From: Tanypteryx hageni
Taxonomy: Eukaryota > Arthropoda > Insecta > Odonata > Petaluridae
Assembly (NCBI GenBank): GCA_028673005.1
Contig: CM054116.1
Location: 149,665,173 to 149,729,172, forward strand
Length of the DNA: 64,000 bases
Reading direction: 5' to 3'
The translations under genes were made by a program, and so were the position numbers. Position 1 is the stretch's first letter. Every line of letters starts with the position of its first letter. Shown here in pieces: positions 45,470 to 55,600 of this stretch. The notes below the pieces were generated by a model, which saw nothing but the letters and a program-made list of their open reading frames with translations, was not told where the DNA came from and searched no databases.

Positions 45470-46000
45470 AAATAATTAGGAAACGTAGTTGCAGTTACAA
45501 TAAATGGAGGCGAAATAGCAAGCTAAAAAGATTTTCTCCAAGAGATTTGTATCAACAATTCTCGGCTTGCCTTGCATCACAACATTTGCTTAAATACAGC
45601 TAAACTCGTTTTATTTCCCATCCAAATATTATTCTTTTCTAACTGATGGCAAATCATAGATAGCTCATTCAAAGAAGCTATTCAGTTACAAACGGCTGCT
45701 ACACTCTAACAAAAGCTCAACGATACTACAGTTGGCAAACATCCTCCCATTGTAGGTTAGGAAAAAATAAATTTTAATGCTCAGAATCATAAAATATCCC
45801 CATTAATTGAGATAAAATTCATTAAAACATATTTACCTCATCATTCGTCAGACTCCAACTTCAAAGGACTCATGCAGTTCTGAAAAGAAAAATTAAAAGA
45901 AAATTTACATTAGCTGTCGTGACTTGGTGGAATCGCTCCTTAATGTGCAGTGATAAATAAAAAGTTTCAAGATTGAATTCACATCACAGGCAATGCAAAA
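45470..46000 (-). pseudogene. Inverted copy of the zinc-finger exon/intron segment
   Basis: On the - strand the order of 180-800 is repeated: GTGATGTGAATTCAATNTTG, CTTTTCAG, an exon-like 43 nt (45837-45879) with AACTGCATGAGTCC and AAGTTGGAG, then GTAAATATGTTTTAATGAA and the intron motifs down to 45470. The exon is shorter than its partner (43 against 60 nt) and out of frame, so it is decayed. It shows that the zinc-finger gene belongs to a locally duplicated family. No fingers were seen on this strand in the window. Confidence 0.55.
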
Positions 46001-46139
46001 CACCCAAATATATGTTTACCTCATAAATCTTCTAAACATTTCCAACAGTAGTCATTTCAAATGTATTCCAAAGTCAATTTTCAGGACTACAAAATGTTAT
46101 CAAGTAACTTTTACATATGATTACTATGTTTTCCTGGCT

Positions 46140-46270
46140 AATAAGCATCTTGGAATATTATATGCTTAACTCCTTCCATAACTGACACACACAGAAGGGA
46201 GAAGGCAAACCTGGTGAGGACATCTGCCTACTCTTTAAGAAGAGCAACAACACAGTCAACTGCTGACTCA
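46140..46270 (-). repeat. SINE-like fragment
   Basis: On the - strand, CTCTTCTTAAAGAGTAGGCA, ATGTCCTCACCAGGTTTGCC and TCTCCCTTCTGTGTGTGTCAG match the SINE family. The tRNA head is not obvious. Confidence 0.45.
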
Positions 46271-46830
46271 CACTGTCTACGCAAATCATATGAGTATGGG
46301 ACAGGACGTTCACAGGCTGAACAAGAGTAAGATTTATTTAATCCGTAAGCACCAGCCCTTGTGCATGGTACAGACCTCGGCTTCTTACCCTATTACCGGC
46401 CTCTGTGCGTGGTATGGATCCAAGACCTATTTAATTTGCTATATAAAGATAAGTTTTTAATTTTTCTTTGGTTGGCTTTCACATTATTATATATAAAGGT
46501 TTTCACCTTAAGAAGACATTGAATACAATATTCTTCTAAATGTTTCACTATGCAAAACCAAATTCCGTCTACTGTGATGATGTCTGCTCCGCTGGTTGAC
46601 ACGAGAAAAAATGATTTGCACTATTTTTTCACCCTTAATCTCTATTAGTTTCTTAAGATTTATTTATGTCTCTCAATCACTCAGAAATTACCTCTCTTTA
46701 TGTAAGGAAATAATTCGAAAAAATGTTGATACTTTTCATCAGTAAATTCTATCTTCAGAAAGAATATGATGAAAGATACAGAACAAAAGGCGAGTGTTTG
46801 CAATCAATAGGAATTAATAGTGGTCACCAA
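46271..46830. other. No gene seen
   Basis: It contains a small imperfect direct repeat near 46350-46420 (CCTTGTGCATGGTACAGAC, CCTCTGTGCGTGGTATGGA). The - strand frame 46393-46602 was not recognised. Confidence 0.35.
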
Positions 46831-47685
46831 CCGCCAAGCAGATGACAAGGCCCTGCAAGTGTCTCAAATGGTTCATTTTCATAAATCATCCCACAAACAC
46901 CCATTTTTAATGGCGATCTGTTTAACTCTGCTGTACAACATACCTACCTTTGCGATTTTCCGTAAACCCATTTACACAGATCAGGTTATTCCCAATCACT
47001 CTTCCCATCATTTTTTTCACAAACACGCTTCTTTTCATTCTATGCTCCACCACCTTCTTAGTATACCCCTTTCCAAACCCAATTTCCTTATACAACTTAA
47101 CACCATTAAACAGATTGCCATCAATAATGGCTACAAAATTGGTTTTATCGATAAAATTATCTCCAAAAAAACGTCCTCTCATTGCCTCCCAAAAAATCGT
47201 TTCTTTTCCGCCTAATCTCAACCCCAAACCTCTAAGTTTGCGCAGACTCCCATTTTTAGGAAACATTTCTTATAAATTGTCCAATCTTTTTCCTGAACTC
47301 AAAATCAAACCTGCTTTCTACTCCCCAGTTACTTTTTCCAAATTATTCCTTATTGCTAAAGACCCGATAAAGTTGTCCTCAAGAAGTGGTGTATACAAAT
47401 TGGCGTGTGATGATTGTGGAGCAGTCTACATCGGCCAAACGGGGAGGAGTTTTGAAAAGAGGATTGAGGAACATAAACAATACTTCCGTTTAAATAACTT
47501 GAATTCCCAATTTGCGAAACCATCATAGTTCCTTCAACCCTAAATTCCTCCATTTTGAAAGTAAAGGTCGTAAATTGGATGCCCTCGAGCAGTTAGAAAT
47601 AATTATTTGTAAAGACTCGCCCCTCTTAAACGAATACCTTTTTGACAATCATTCTCCTCTATTCAACATACAAAAAATTTTGTAA
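46831..47685 (+). pseudogene. Penelope-like element PLE-2: RT end, linker and GIY-YIG
   Basis: LYNIPTFAIFRKPIYTDQVI, HHFFHKHASFHSMLHHLLS and TIKQIAINNGYKIGFID are the end of a Penelope RT. After a stop at 47215 another frame gives NISYKLSNLFPELKIKPAF and the GIY-YIG domain RSGVYKLACDDCGAVYIGQ, TGRSFEKRIEEHKQYF. A third frame follows with FESKGRKLDALEQLEIIICK and ends FNIQKIL at 47685. It belongs to a different family from PLE-1. The RT palm is missing, so it is 5'-truncated. Confidence 0.85.
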
Positions 47686-47795
47686 TTACTTTGTATGTAC
47701 ATGGTTGCCTTGGCCCGTTTACCAAGTTTTTGTAATTTTGTAACTATTTGCTTTCCCCTCCTTCTTTTCCAAACCACTCATCCAATTACCTCCCA

Positions 47796-49125
47796 TGATA
47801 TTACGCAATTTCTTACTGAGCGAGGTCTTCAATCAGGTGAATCACTCCACGTGTATCTTACTAACTGCAAAGATACAAAGCATTATGAAGGGCTTGGTGA
47901 TTTTGTGGGGTTTAGTGGTCCTCTTCATGATTTACCTTCTGGTGCGAATGAATTTCCTTACCTGATATATATGTTAGGTGGTGAGGATTTTTTTCAAAAG
48001 ATCGCAGATAACACCAATAAATACGCACAATTCAAACAAAATAATTCAGGGACGGTTGATAAAGAGTGGGTTGATATTACAATAGAAGTACTAAAGGCAT
48101 ATTTAGGAGCGCTAATTTACATGGGAAGTTAGGCCAGTTCTAGACATAATAATATAATAAAATATATACATTTCATGAGAAGTATAGAGCGGGTAGGGAA
48201 CTAGCAATTGATGAAGCAATGGTCGCATTCAAAGGACGTCACCATATAAAACAGTACATAAAAAATAAGCCGACAAAATGGGGCTTCAAAATTTGGGTTC
48301 TTGCTAGTCCTCATGGCTATGTATTTCAAGGAAGTGTTTACGTAGGAAAAAAAGATATTAGAAATAAAGACATTCCTCTTGGTAACCAAGTTGTTATGAA
48401 CTTGCTAGAAAATTTTCTTGTGTTGAATCACCATGAATATTTTGACAGTTTTTTCTCATCTGTAGGCTTTATGAATATTTTATATGAAAAACAAACATAT
48501 GCATGTTCAACTACTAGCCCAAATCGTAGGGGCTGTCTGGAAAATTTTAAATATCTTTAAAAATTGAAACTGAAAAGAGGAGAGAGTCAAGTATTGCAGC
48601 GCGGTATAGTTACAGTCACAGTATGTCATGACAACCGAGACATATGCATGCTCTCAACAAATTGTGACCCAAATACGGCCAAATATGTGCAAAGAAAAAT
48701 GGGAAAAAAGGAATGAACAGATAATGGTTTCTTGTCCTCAGGCTATCAACAAATATACTAAATTTATGGGCGATAGGGCTGACCAGAGAAGATGCTATTA
48801 TGATTTGGGAAGAAAAACAAAAAAATGGTGGAAATATTTGTTTTCAACACTGCTATAGTTAACAGTTTCATTTTATTTAGCAAAACCAATTCTCCGGCCA
48901 CGTCTAAGCATGGATATACACAAAAAGAATTCAGGCACGCCCTCCATAAGCAAATGATTGCAAATTTCTCATCTCGTAAAACCTTGGGGTATAAAAGAAA
49001 TTTGCCAAAGGTTGCTTCATCAAAGAATACCCACAAACTCATCAAAATTGAAGAAAAAAATCTGTGTCAACTGCAGATGAAAGAAAAGGCATCCAAACAT
49101 CATGGATGTGTCGCAATTGTGACTT
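47796..49125 (+). pseudogene. piggyBac-type transposase, nearly full domain, broken
   Basis: The order is VGFSGPLHDLPSGANEFPYL, FFQKIADNTNKYAQF, AYLGALIYMG, a stop at 48132, then ELAIDEAMVAFKGRHHIKQY (catalytic Asp), KPTKWGFKIWVLASPHGY, HHEYFDSFFSSVGFMNILYE (second Asp block), and, after a stop at 48560, further frames with VVTVTVCHDN-like residues. Then FNTAIVNSFILFSKTNSP and FRHALHKQMIANFSS follow. It ends with KASKHHGC at 49125. This is DDE_Tnp_1_7 as in PGBD4-like elements. Several stops and frameshifts make it inactive. The start is not clear; PLE-2 adjoins it. Confidence 0.85.
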
Positions 49126-50320
49126 AGCTTTATGCAAAGTGGGATGCTTTTTGGAATATCACCAGGAGGATGGAGTAGAGGTGGAAATTTTTAAATAAAT
49201 AATACATTAATAAGTAAATAATTACCGAAAATTTCAATAAAATACAATAAGAAATCATTATGTCACTAATATTTATGCGAACAGATGTACTTGGAGGGAG
49301 ATTCGTGCGAATTAAAACACTCAAAACTGGGGATACTGGGCATTTAAATTCAGACCGGAGAGGGTTAATGTTGTAAAAAAAATTCAAATAAAAAGTACGA
49401 ATATCTAATAGCAGCATTTGTCCCAAAACATAATTTGAACAAAAAATGAAAGAAAATCTCTATTACTGCCATCTCAGGACCGAACATGGAATTGATATAA
49501 ATGTTAGACCGTCAGAGTTAGTTGAAAAGTTCTGTAGTATTTTGGATTACATTCTAAAAATAAACTCACCAATTGCATTAATTTAGCATGCCGGGTGGAA
49601 GTAAGCATGGATATTATTTATGCCGCAAGCAACTCTGCACTAAGCAGCTAGTACCTTTAAACTGCTTATTAGGCATTTAATGTGTTTCTAAGCACTTATT
49701 TTTATTGTAGTATTGAGGACAAATTGTCCTGAACATTTTAACAAATACTTAGAAAATTACGAATAATGTAACATAATCTAATGAAAAACATTGAGAATCC
49801 AATTCAGTCACCCGTAAAAACTCTGGATTTTGGGGCAGCATTAAAAGAGTTAAGTGCATTTTGTCAGTGAGTCAGGAAAGAATGACGACACTTCCTATGT
49901 CATATGCAAAGGTCATGGGCCATCCCACCATGACAATATGCCATTACCTTTTGTCCCCAAATGGTTATCGGAAAACAATGATCTACGGCCTGTTAACACA
50001 TTGCGTACCACTCGCGAGAATTCTCGTTTTTCGAGCCGAGGTAACACTAACACCATCTATGGCAGAAATATTTGAAATTCAGCTTGTTTCCCCTGCGCCA
50101 ATGCTCTTACTTAATTATAAAAGGACTTTTACTATTCTTATTTCATTGACTCTCGGATCACGATTTTCAAAGGGCATTTTCTCGTAAACGACGTCGAGTT
50201 GACACCTAGGTAGAAATAGGAGTCGACAATTTTGCGTATACTTTCATTCTGCAAAGTCTCAATCCGATGCGAGTGTCACACATTGTGGGCTTCCCTTGTC
50301 AGATGTATACCCAGCTAGAA
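49126..50320. other. No gene; possible piggyBac end and a shared 52-bp block
   Basis: GTTAACACATTGCG followed by CTCGCGAGAATTCTCG at about 49993-50035 has an 8-bp inverted repeat and could be the end of a piggyBac-like element (TTAA next to the end). At 50148-50199 a block with TTTTCAAAGGGCATTTTCTC matches 35257-35308 inside Tigger-3 almost exactly. Confidence 0.4.
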
Positions 50321-50420
50321 ACTGTAGTGCATGTTCCGTTCACAGAAAAAGAAACGAAACACTATATTTTTGTAACTTCTGTGGAGTTCCTTTGCATGAC
50401 GTCAATAGTTTAAAAAATAT
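50320..50420 (+). pseudogene. piggyBac C-terminal cysteine-rich domain, orphan
   Basis: It reads ARNCSACSVHRKRNETLYF, CNFCGVPLHD: Cys-x2-Cys, a spacer, Cys-x2-Cys and Pro-Leu, the shape of the zinc-binding end of PGBD-type transposases (compare 8.7 kb). Nothing before it is in frame. It may be the displaced end of the copy at 47.8-49.1 kb. Confidence 0.5.
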
Positions 50421-50474
50421 CATACCTTAAAAAAAATACTAAATGTATTAATACCTTTCCTTTTCCGTAAGCTG

Positions 50475-50531
<57 letters not shown>
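50475..50531. repeat. (TA)n microsatellite
   Basis: About 28 TA units, uninterrupted. It precedes the PLE-3 copies. Confidence 0.9.
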
Positions 50532-50536
<5 letters not shown>

Positions 50537-50844
50537 AACATTTGACTAACGGGAATATGGGGCGAATGTACAAGTGTCGTGATCAAACAATTTATGGATG
50601 AAAAATTGGAAGGCATTAGCTCATTTCAAAAGAAAGGGAGAGAAAGAGGGATGGAGTGAGGAAAAGGAGAGACATTTCACACTCGTAACTAAGACCTTTC
50701 ACGCACCGTAGACGGTCATTTGTCAGTGTCAGTAGCAAAGGCGCCAGATGGCAGGTCGATCGAGTCCTGCAAAGCTTTTAAAATATGTCACGACTATATC
50801 ACAGCTCGAGTTTTTCAATTTTGCATGGTAATAATTAATTTTAT

Positions 50845-50859
50845 TATATATATATATAC

Positions 50860-50919
<60 letters not shown>

Positions 50920-50923
50920 GTAG
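50845..50923. repeat. (TA)n tract with palindromic CAGGTATA/TATACCTG ends
   Basis: A long TA run is bordered by ACAGGTATATA on the left and TATATACCTGT on the right, so it could fold into one hairpin. It lies directly 5' of PLE-3a. Confidence 0.85.
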
Positions 50924-51520
50924 GCCTCACCAGCAATCCGTTAAACATCCGAATGAACGGTCACCGGAATAGCGTTTCTCTCAGACGCCCCCTCCCAGTT
51001 GCATTACATGCTAATACCCACAATGTTCCCTTTAATAGTTGCTACAATGTTAGGATTATTCGCGCTTTACCCTATGACACTCCTGCCCCCCTTCTCCGAC
51101 ACTGGGAACTAGCACATATCCATCTTCTCGACTCTTTCTCTCCGCCTGGCCTCAACCTCCGCTAACCCTATTAGCCCCCTTACAATGTTTCCTTGTTACT
51201 TTGTAACTATTCGGACTCTACCTCATCACACTCCCTCTTTATTGGCTATCCACCCCTCCTACTCCCCACCTCCTCCAATCATCAACCTTCCCACATCACC
51301 CTGTCATTCCCCGCCCAGTGTGTCACTTTACGTTACTCTTTCGCTGAAGAAGGGCTTAGGCCCGATAAGCTTGCGTGTGTTTTTGTGTTCGTGTGTTTTA
51401 CGTGTCTCTTCGACGCCCCCAGCAGCCTGCCAGCTTGGTCCTCAACTTGGTGAGTGTCCGCTGGGCTTCCCTCAACACCTTGTTGCCACCCTCATCACTA
51501 CCTTTTCTTTTCCTTTAGTT
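50924..51520 (+). mobile_element. Penelope-like element PLE-3a, 3' part
   Basis: The frame from 50953 reads GHRNSVSLRRPLPVALHA, NTHNVPFNSCYNVRIIRALP and LLRHWELAHIHLLDS, ending at 51165. This looks like the end of a Penelope GIY-YIG domain (HANTHN...RIIRA...R.WE). The 3' UTR follows to a (TA)n run at 51521. The hairpin CTGAAGAAGGGC...GCCCGATAAG lies at 51343-51372. The same 3' UTR is present at 59863-60150 and, diverged and inverted, at 51560-51790. Confidence 0.65.
51343..51372 (+). ncRNA. Conserved hairpin in the PLE-3 3' region
   Basis: CTGAAGA, then A, then the stem GGGC/GCCC around TTAG, then GATAAGC. The same arrangement is kept at 59957-59984 and, with CTGATGA and another stem, at 51741-51768 (-). 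It resembles the PLE-1 motif; the second hammerhead box is GATAA here, not GAAAC. Confidence 0.35.
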
Positions 51521-51541
51521 AATATATATATATATATATAT
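51521..51541. repeat. (TA)n at the 3' end of PLE-3a
   Basis: About ten TA units follow TTTCCTTTAGTTA directly. The same border is seen at about 60143-60153. Confidence 0.85.
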
Positions 51542-51559
51542 ACACACTTACATACACAT

Positions 51560-51790
51560 ATATATAAGAGCTTACGGAAAAGGAAAGGTAAAATGGATAT
51601 ATGGAGGGCAACAAGGTGTTGGGATGAGGAAACCCAGTGAACACTCACCAATCGGACGACTTCAGGTTGGCGAGGCCCTGGGGATGTCGAAGCGACACAC
51701 GTAAAAGAACACTAAAACACAGAAACATCACAAACGTAGAAGCTTTTGGAGTTATTCCTTCATCAGCTACAGAGAGAGAACTGATCTATA
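51560..51790 (-). mobile_element. PLE-3b, diverged 3' end
   Basis: On the - strand GCTGATGAAGGAATAACTCC, then TGTTTCTGTGTTTTAGTG, TCGCTTCGACATCCCCAG, GGTGAGTGTTCACTGGG and CAACACCTTGTTGCC follow the order of PLE-3a. A (TC)n(TA)n tract borders its 5' side (51790-51876). Confidence 0.65.

Positions 51791-51876
<86 letters not shown>
51790..51876. repeat. (TC)n(TA)n compound microsatellite
   Basis: About 12 TC units and about 30 TA units, seen directly. Confidence 0.9.
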
Positions 51877-51880
<4 letters not shown>

Positions 51881-52104
51881 TAAGGAAATGAAAAGGTAGT
51901 ATATATGTGTGTGTATTATTATTATTATATGGGGCTATAGGGAGACTGCATTCTCTCAGCGTCGCCTTACTTTATTACTTCATAAAAATTTTCATCATTT
52001 AGTTCCCTAGCTCTCACCAAGGTCCTGTCCAGAAACATAGATTAAAAACGTTAAAATGTGAGGATAATTACCTGTGCCGTTATCTTTCAGATGGCCGCAT
52101 TATT

Positions 52105-54821
52105 CTAATAGTTTAGGAAATTAGTTTTGGATCCTTTGGCGTCATGATACGCCATTTCCCTGACGAGCCTCCTAGTGAATTTCTTTCTGAAGTCGTCGTA
52201 ATAGTCCACAGCATCGGCCTGTCCCTTGGAGAACCTCGAGAAACCACTGTAGATCACGCTCTTTGTCAGCGTGCACACGAAGTTGGCCAGTATAAAGTTG
52301 TGTTTAGCATTTCCCTTGGGTAGAGGCAGGCCCTGATAAATGTCTTCTGACGAAAGGGAGGCCTTTCCGGTCAGTTGGCGCAAGGGTGGCTACAACCTGT
52401 CCCACAGATCGCTGGCCTTCCTACAATCGAATGCAAGGTGCCAGGCATTCCCTTGTTCACCTACGCACCAGGGGCAGTCCGTGTTCAGCTTGAGTCTCGC
52501 CTTGTAGAGAAAGATCGCTTCTGCCCATCTGCCTAAACCCAATCGCCATGCAGCAAGGTTTTGAAGGACGTGCCGCAGCCTGGAAGACAAAAACTGGTTC
52601 GCGACTAGCACCCGCCCCCTCAGCGACATCGGAAGAACCCTCGGTTTCCAACGATCAATGGCAGTTTGAAGTTTCTCGCGCATGATGTCCTTGTTCGCCC
52701 GTCGTTCCCGTTCCTCGTCGTTGGCCAGCCAGACGCCTAAAAATTTCGCACCGTCGATGATGGAAGGGAACGGAAGGCAGGTGAAGGACCTGGCCTTCCA
52801 GGACCCGCACATTAAGCACTGGCTCTTGGTTTCATTCAGGACCGCACCAGACGGCACGGCGTAGTCTTGAAAGGCGAACATCATGTCAGCGAAATCCTCC
52901 TAATCGAAGAAGACCTTCACATCATCGGCATATGCTGAGACGACGAGACCCCTCCCTACCATGCCAGGTATCGTCACACCAAACAGTCGGTTCTTGAGTA
53001 ACCTCAGGAAGAGCTCCAGGGAGAGGCTGTACAGCTGACCGGATAGAGGGCAACCCTGCCGGATTCCCCGCGGTCAGCAGATTTGAGATCCGCACCATGC
53101 AGGTAGCGTCGTGGTAAAGCAATCGTATCATGCCGGTCATCCTCTGGCCGAAGTCCATGTGGTGGAGAACCTCATAAAGGTGTTTGTGCCTGATCCCATC
53201 AAATGCTCCCCGCTGGTCGAGCGAGAGAACCGGCAGCGGCGAGTGCGCTTCATTCTTCATGCGAATCATCCCGTATGAGCGGGATGTTGTCCAGTATAGT
53301 GCGCTCCGGCACACAGTAGCCCTGCTCATGCGAGACCATGGAGGGGAGTGCGGGCGAAATTTTCTGCGAGATTGCCTTGGCCAAAAGTTTATAATCGGTG
53401 GTCGAGTAGGAAATGGGTCGCCAGTTGGCGAGCTGCGTTTTATCCCCCCCTTATGCATGAGGGTGACAATGGCACGCCTCATGGAGAGCGGCAGTCTCCC
53501 CTGCTCCAAGCTGTCAGTGACCATATCAAAGTAGGGCCGCTGCAGAACGTCCCAGTAGGCCAAATAAAATTCAGTCGTAAGACCGTCGTTTCCCGGAGAT
53601 TTGCGGGTGCTCAGCATCTTAAGATACGCGGTAAAATCACTGATGGTCAGCGGTGACTCGTGGGAGATTAACTCCTCCCGACTGAGTTGGCTAAGCTCCT
53701 GATAGAAGGCAGATCCCGAAGTGGTGGAGTCGTCGTCCGGATCGTAGATGCCCTTGAAGTGCGAGGTGATTTCGAGACAAATTTCTCGAGGATCGGTCGT
53801 GATTCTACCCTGGATGTCCAGCCTATCCAGCGGCTTAGGTATGACGTACGCGGCAGCCTTGGACAGATGGGATCCGGCTGGGGCATCGTTGGCGAGGAGA
53901 TGTTCCCAGCCAAGTTTGGCCAGCTCCTCCCGGCTTCTCTCGCGGTACCAGTTTCGGATGTCGTCTGCTCTGACATAGTGAAGCGATGAAAAGGCGATGA
54001 TCGGTTGTCGCATGTGCCGCAAAAACTGGTCGTCTTCGAGGAGCGAGTTTTCGAACCTCCAGTAGGGGCATTTCGGCGGATGTCGCTTTCGCACGCCCAG
54101 AGAGAGCTGCAGGGCCAAATGATCAGAAAAAGACGGTAGCAGCGAGATCCTGTTCGGGTGATCGCCCGATCTCCTCGAGATGTACACCCTGTCCAACCGA
54201 GCTCTCGAAAAGAAGGGCCTGGGCGCGTCATACGTGAACCCCGGCCGCGATCCTTCCAACTCCGTCCACGCGTCCGTGAGACGAAGGGTTTCCACCAAGT
54301 CCCGTAGCCGTCTGGTCACTCGGGGGTGCCGCTCCTCCCCCCGCGTCCTGTGCGCGGTAGGTGCTCGAGTGCAGTTAAAATCTCCGCCCAAGATGAAAAC
54401 GTGATCGCCGTCCATGGAGCGTTCCCGGGCCAACAGATGGTCCTCGAGAGACTGGAGAACCGCCAGGGCGGTGACCTGGTGGATCGGGACGTATACACAC
54501 AGGAAAGTGTGCGTAATGCCAGGCGACTCAGGTATATTGAGAATAATTTCCTGTGCGTATCCCGGCACCACCGTTCTCTGCCTGCAGAAGAGAAGAGGCT
54601 GTATGCCGCAGAGCGATAGCAGTTCCGGAGTACTGCCCCGTTGGCGGATTAAAATAGAACCGATAGCCAGTGTCGGTGACCACAGGAGCGGCGCTGGTGT
54701 CGGTCTCCTGAAGGAAGCAGACGTCCGGCGTCCACCTCTTCAGGAAGAGAGCGAGCTCGAGCCATTTCCGGGCGCTTCTGACCGATTTGACGTTCAGCAT
54801 CAGCAGCGAGAGGTCGGCCAT
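52105..54821 (-). pseudogene. L1/Tx1-like ORF2: endonuclease, RT and zf-RVT
   Basis: It starts at ATG 54821: MADLSLLMLNVKSVRSARKW, PDVCFLQETDTSA. After a frameshift near 54575 come QEIILNIPESPGITHTFL, GGDFNCTRAPTAHR (catalytic Asp/Asn) and SFSDHLALQLSLG (catalytic His). The RT has STRKSPGNDGLTTEFYLAYW, LPLSMRRAIVTLMHKGG, LDQRGAFDGIRHKHLYEVLH and YADDVKVFFD (catalytic ADD) followed by a stop near 52908. Then come FLGVWLANDEERERR and a C-terminal C-x2-C...H...C pattern, TDCPWCVGEQGNAWHLAFDC. A stop at 52390 separates a last piece to 52105. With four or more lesions it is inactive. Confidence 0.9.
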
Positions 54822-55592
54822 TTAACGAGAGAGTGCGGTCGCCAGCCTCTCCACCCGTTGCCTGAGGGTCCTGTCCTGAATCACCGCCGTCAAGCCGGTG
54901 AGCGTCGTTGGCAGATGTCCCAGGTCCGTGGTATACTTCGTCGCTACAGAGGAGACAGAGGTTTTCCGGTAGGAATCGGCGAGAAAGGCGAGCATATCCC
55001 GAGAGGACATCGCATGACCGCCATCCCCGGAGCTGAGATAGCGGACGATCGCCTCGCGGTCCTCTTCCGTCGGGTGCTGGCTGCAGGCGTCCTCCGTGAA
55101 GGAACTTCGGCCCATGGAGGCCATTTTCTTCGGGGGCGGGGAGGACGGGGCCTCCAACTTCACCTTCTGGCGTGATGCGGCGTGGCTCTTCCGTTTGCTC
55201 CGTTTTTTGGCCGGCTCCTCCATTTCGGCGAGCTCAGTCTCGGAAGCACTGTCGGAGATAGGGGTGATGTTGTCGGCAGAGGAGGGGAGGTCGGGCGGGA
55301 GGGCAGCAGAGGTTGATGGAGGGGAGTGAAACGAGGGCCGAGGCGAAACCTGTGAGGGTGTGGCGAGAGGGGCGGAGAGGGGGGGTTGGGATGGAGTGGG
55401 GGAAAGAACCAGGGGCTCGGCATCGGTTGCGGTCTGGGAGGAGTTAAGAGTGGGGGGAAAGGAGGGAGAGGAAAGGAAGGATACGGAGAGCCCGTTGCCG
55501 TGGGAGGGGGAGAGGATCGGTGGGGAGAGAGAGGAGTCGGCGATACTTGCGCTAGGTAAGGGGGTAACGGGGGCGGGTGGGTATAATATCAC
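54822..55592 (-). CDS. L1/Tx1-like ORF1, 3' part
   Basis: This is a 256-residue open frame, rich in Pro and Ser at first (many SPP and PSP), then KKRSKRKSHAASRQKVK, a likely nucleic-acid-binding or nuclear signal, and an Arg-rich helical end RTLRQRVERLATALSR. Its TAA is followed at once, in the same frame, by the ATG of ORF2. No CCHC knuckle or RRM was seen, though the N-terminal part is missing. In such elements ORF1 proteins bind the RNA. The assigned start is only the first ATG inside the truncated copy. Confidence 0.6.
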   Translation of the reverse strand: MILYPPAPVTPLPSASIADSSLSPPILSPSHGNGLSVSFLSSPSFPPTLNSSQTATDAEPLVLSPTPSQPPLSAPLATPSQVSPRPSFHSPPSTSAALPPDLPSSADNITPISDSASETELAEMEEPAKKRSKRKSHAASRQKVKLEAPSSPPPKKMASMGRSSFTEDACSQHPTEEDREAIVRYLSSGDGGHAMSSRDMLAFLADSYRKTSVSSVATKYTTDLGHLPTTLTGLTAVIQDRTLRQRVERLATALSR

Positions 55593-55600
55593 CCATCGTA

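Larger units (their letters stand above)
51915..55600 (-). mobile_element. L1/Tx1-like LINE, GC-rich, 3.7 kb
   Basis: On the - strand it has the end of ORF1, ORF2 with endonuclease, RT and a zf-RVT-like end, a short 3' UTR, and an ATAATAAT run at about 51915. GC content is far above the neighbours, and the 5' border at 55600 is sharp. ORF1 is cut at its start, so the copy is 5'-truncated. Confidence 0.85.

Noticed and set aside
46922..47266. 114-codon - strand frame
   Set aside because: Antisense of the PLE-2 RT and linker region, which has clear domain motifs on the + strand.
50720..50923. Frame ending in repeated Ile-Tyr
   Set aside because: The end is only the (TA)n microsatellite translated.
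51185..51640. 151-codon + strand frame
   Set aside because: It runs through the PLE-3a 3' UTR and into a (TA)n tract; low-complexity residues, no domain.
54414..55175. 253-codon + strand frame
   Set aside because: Antisense of the GC-rich LINE; ORF1 and ORF2 on the - strand have the real domain motifs.
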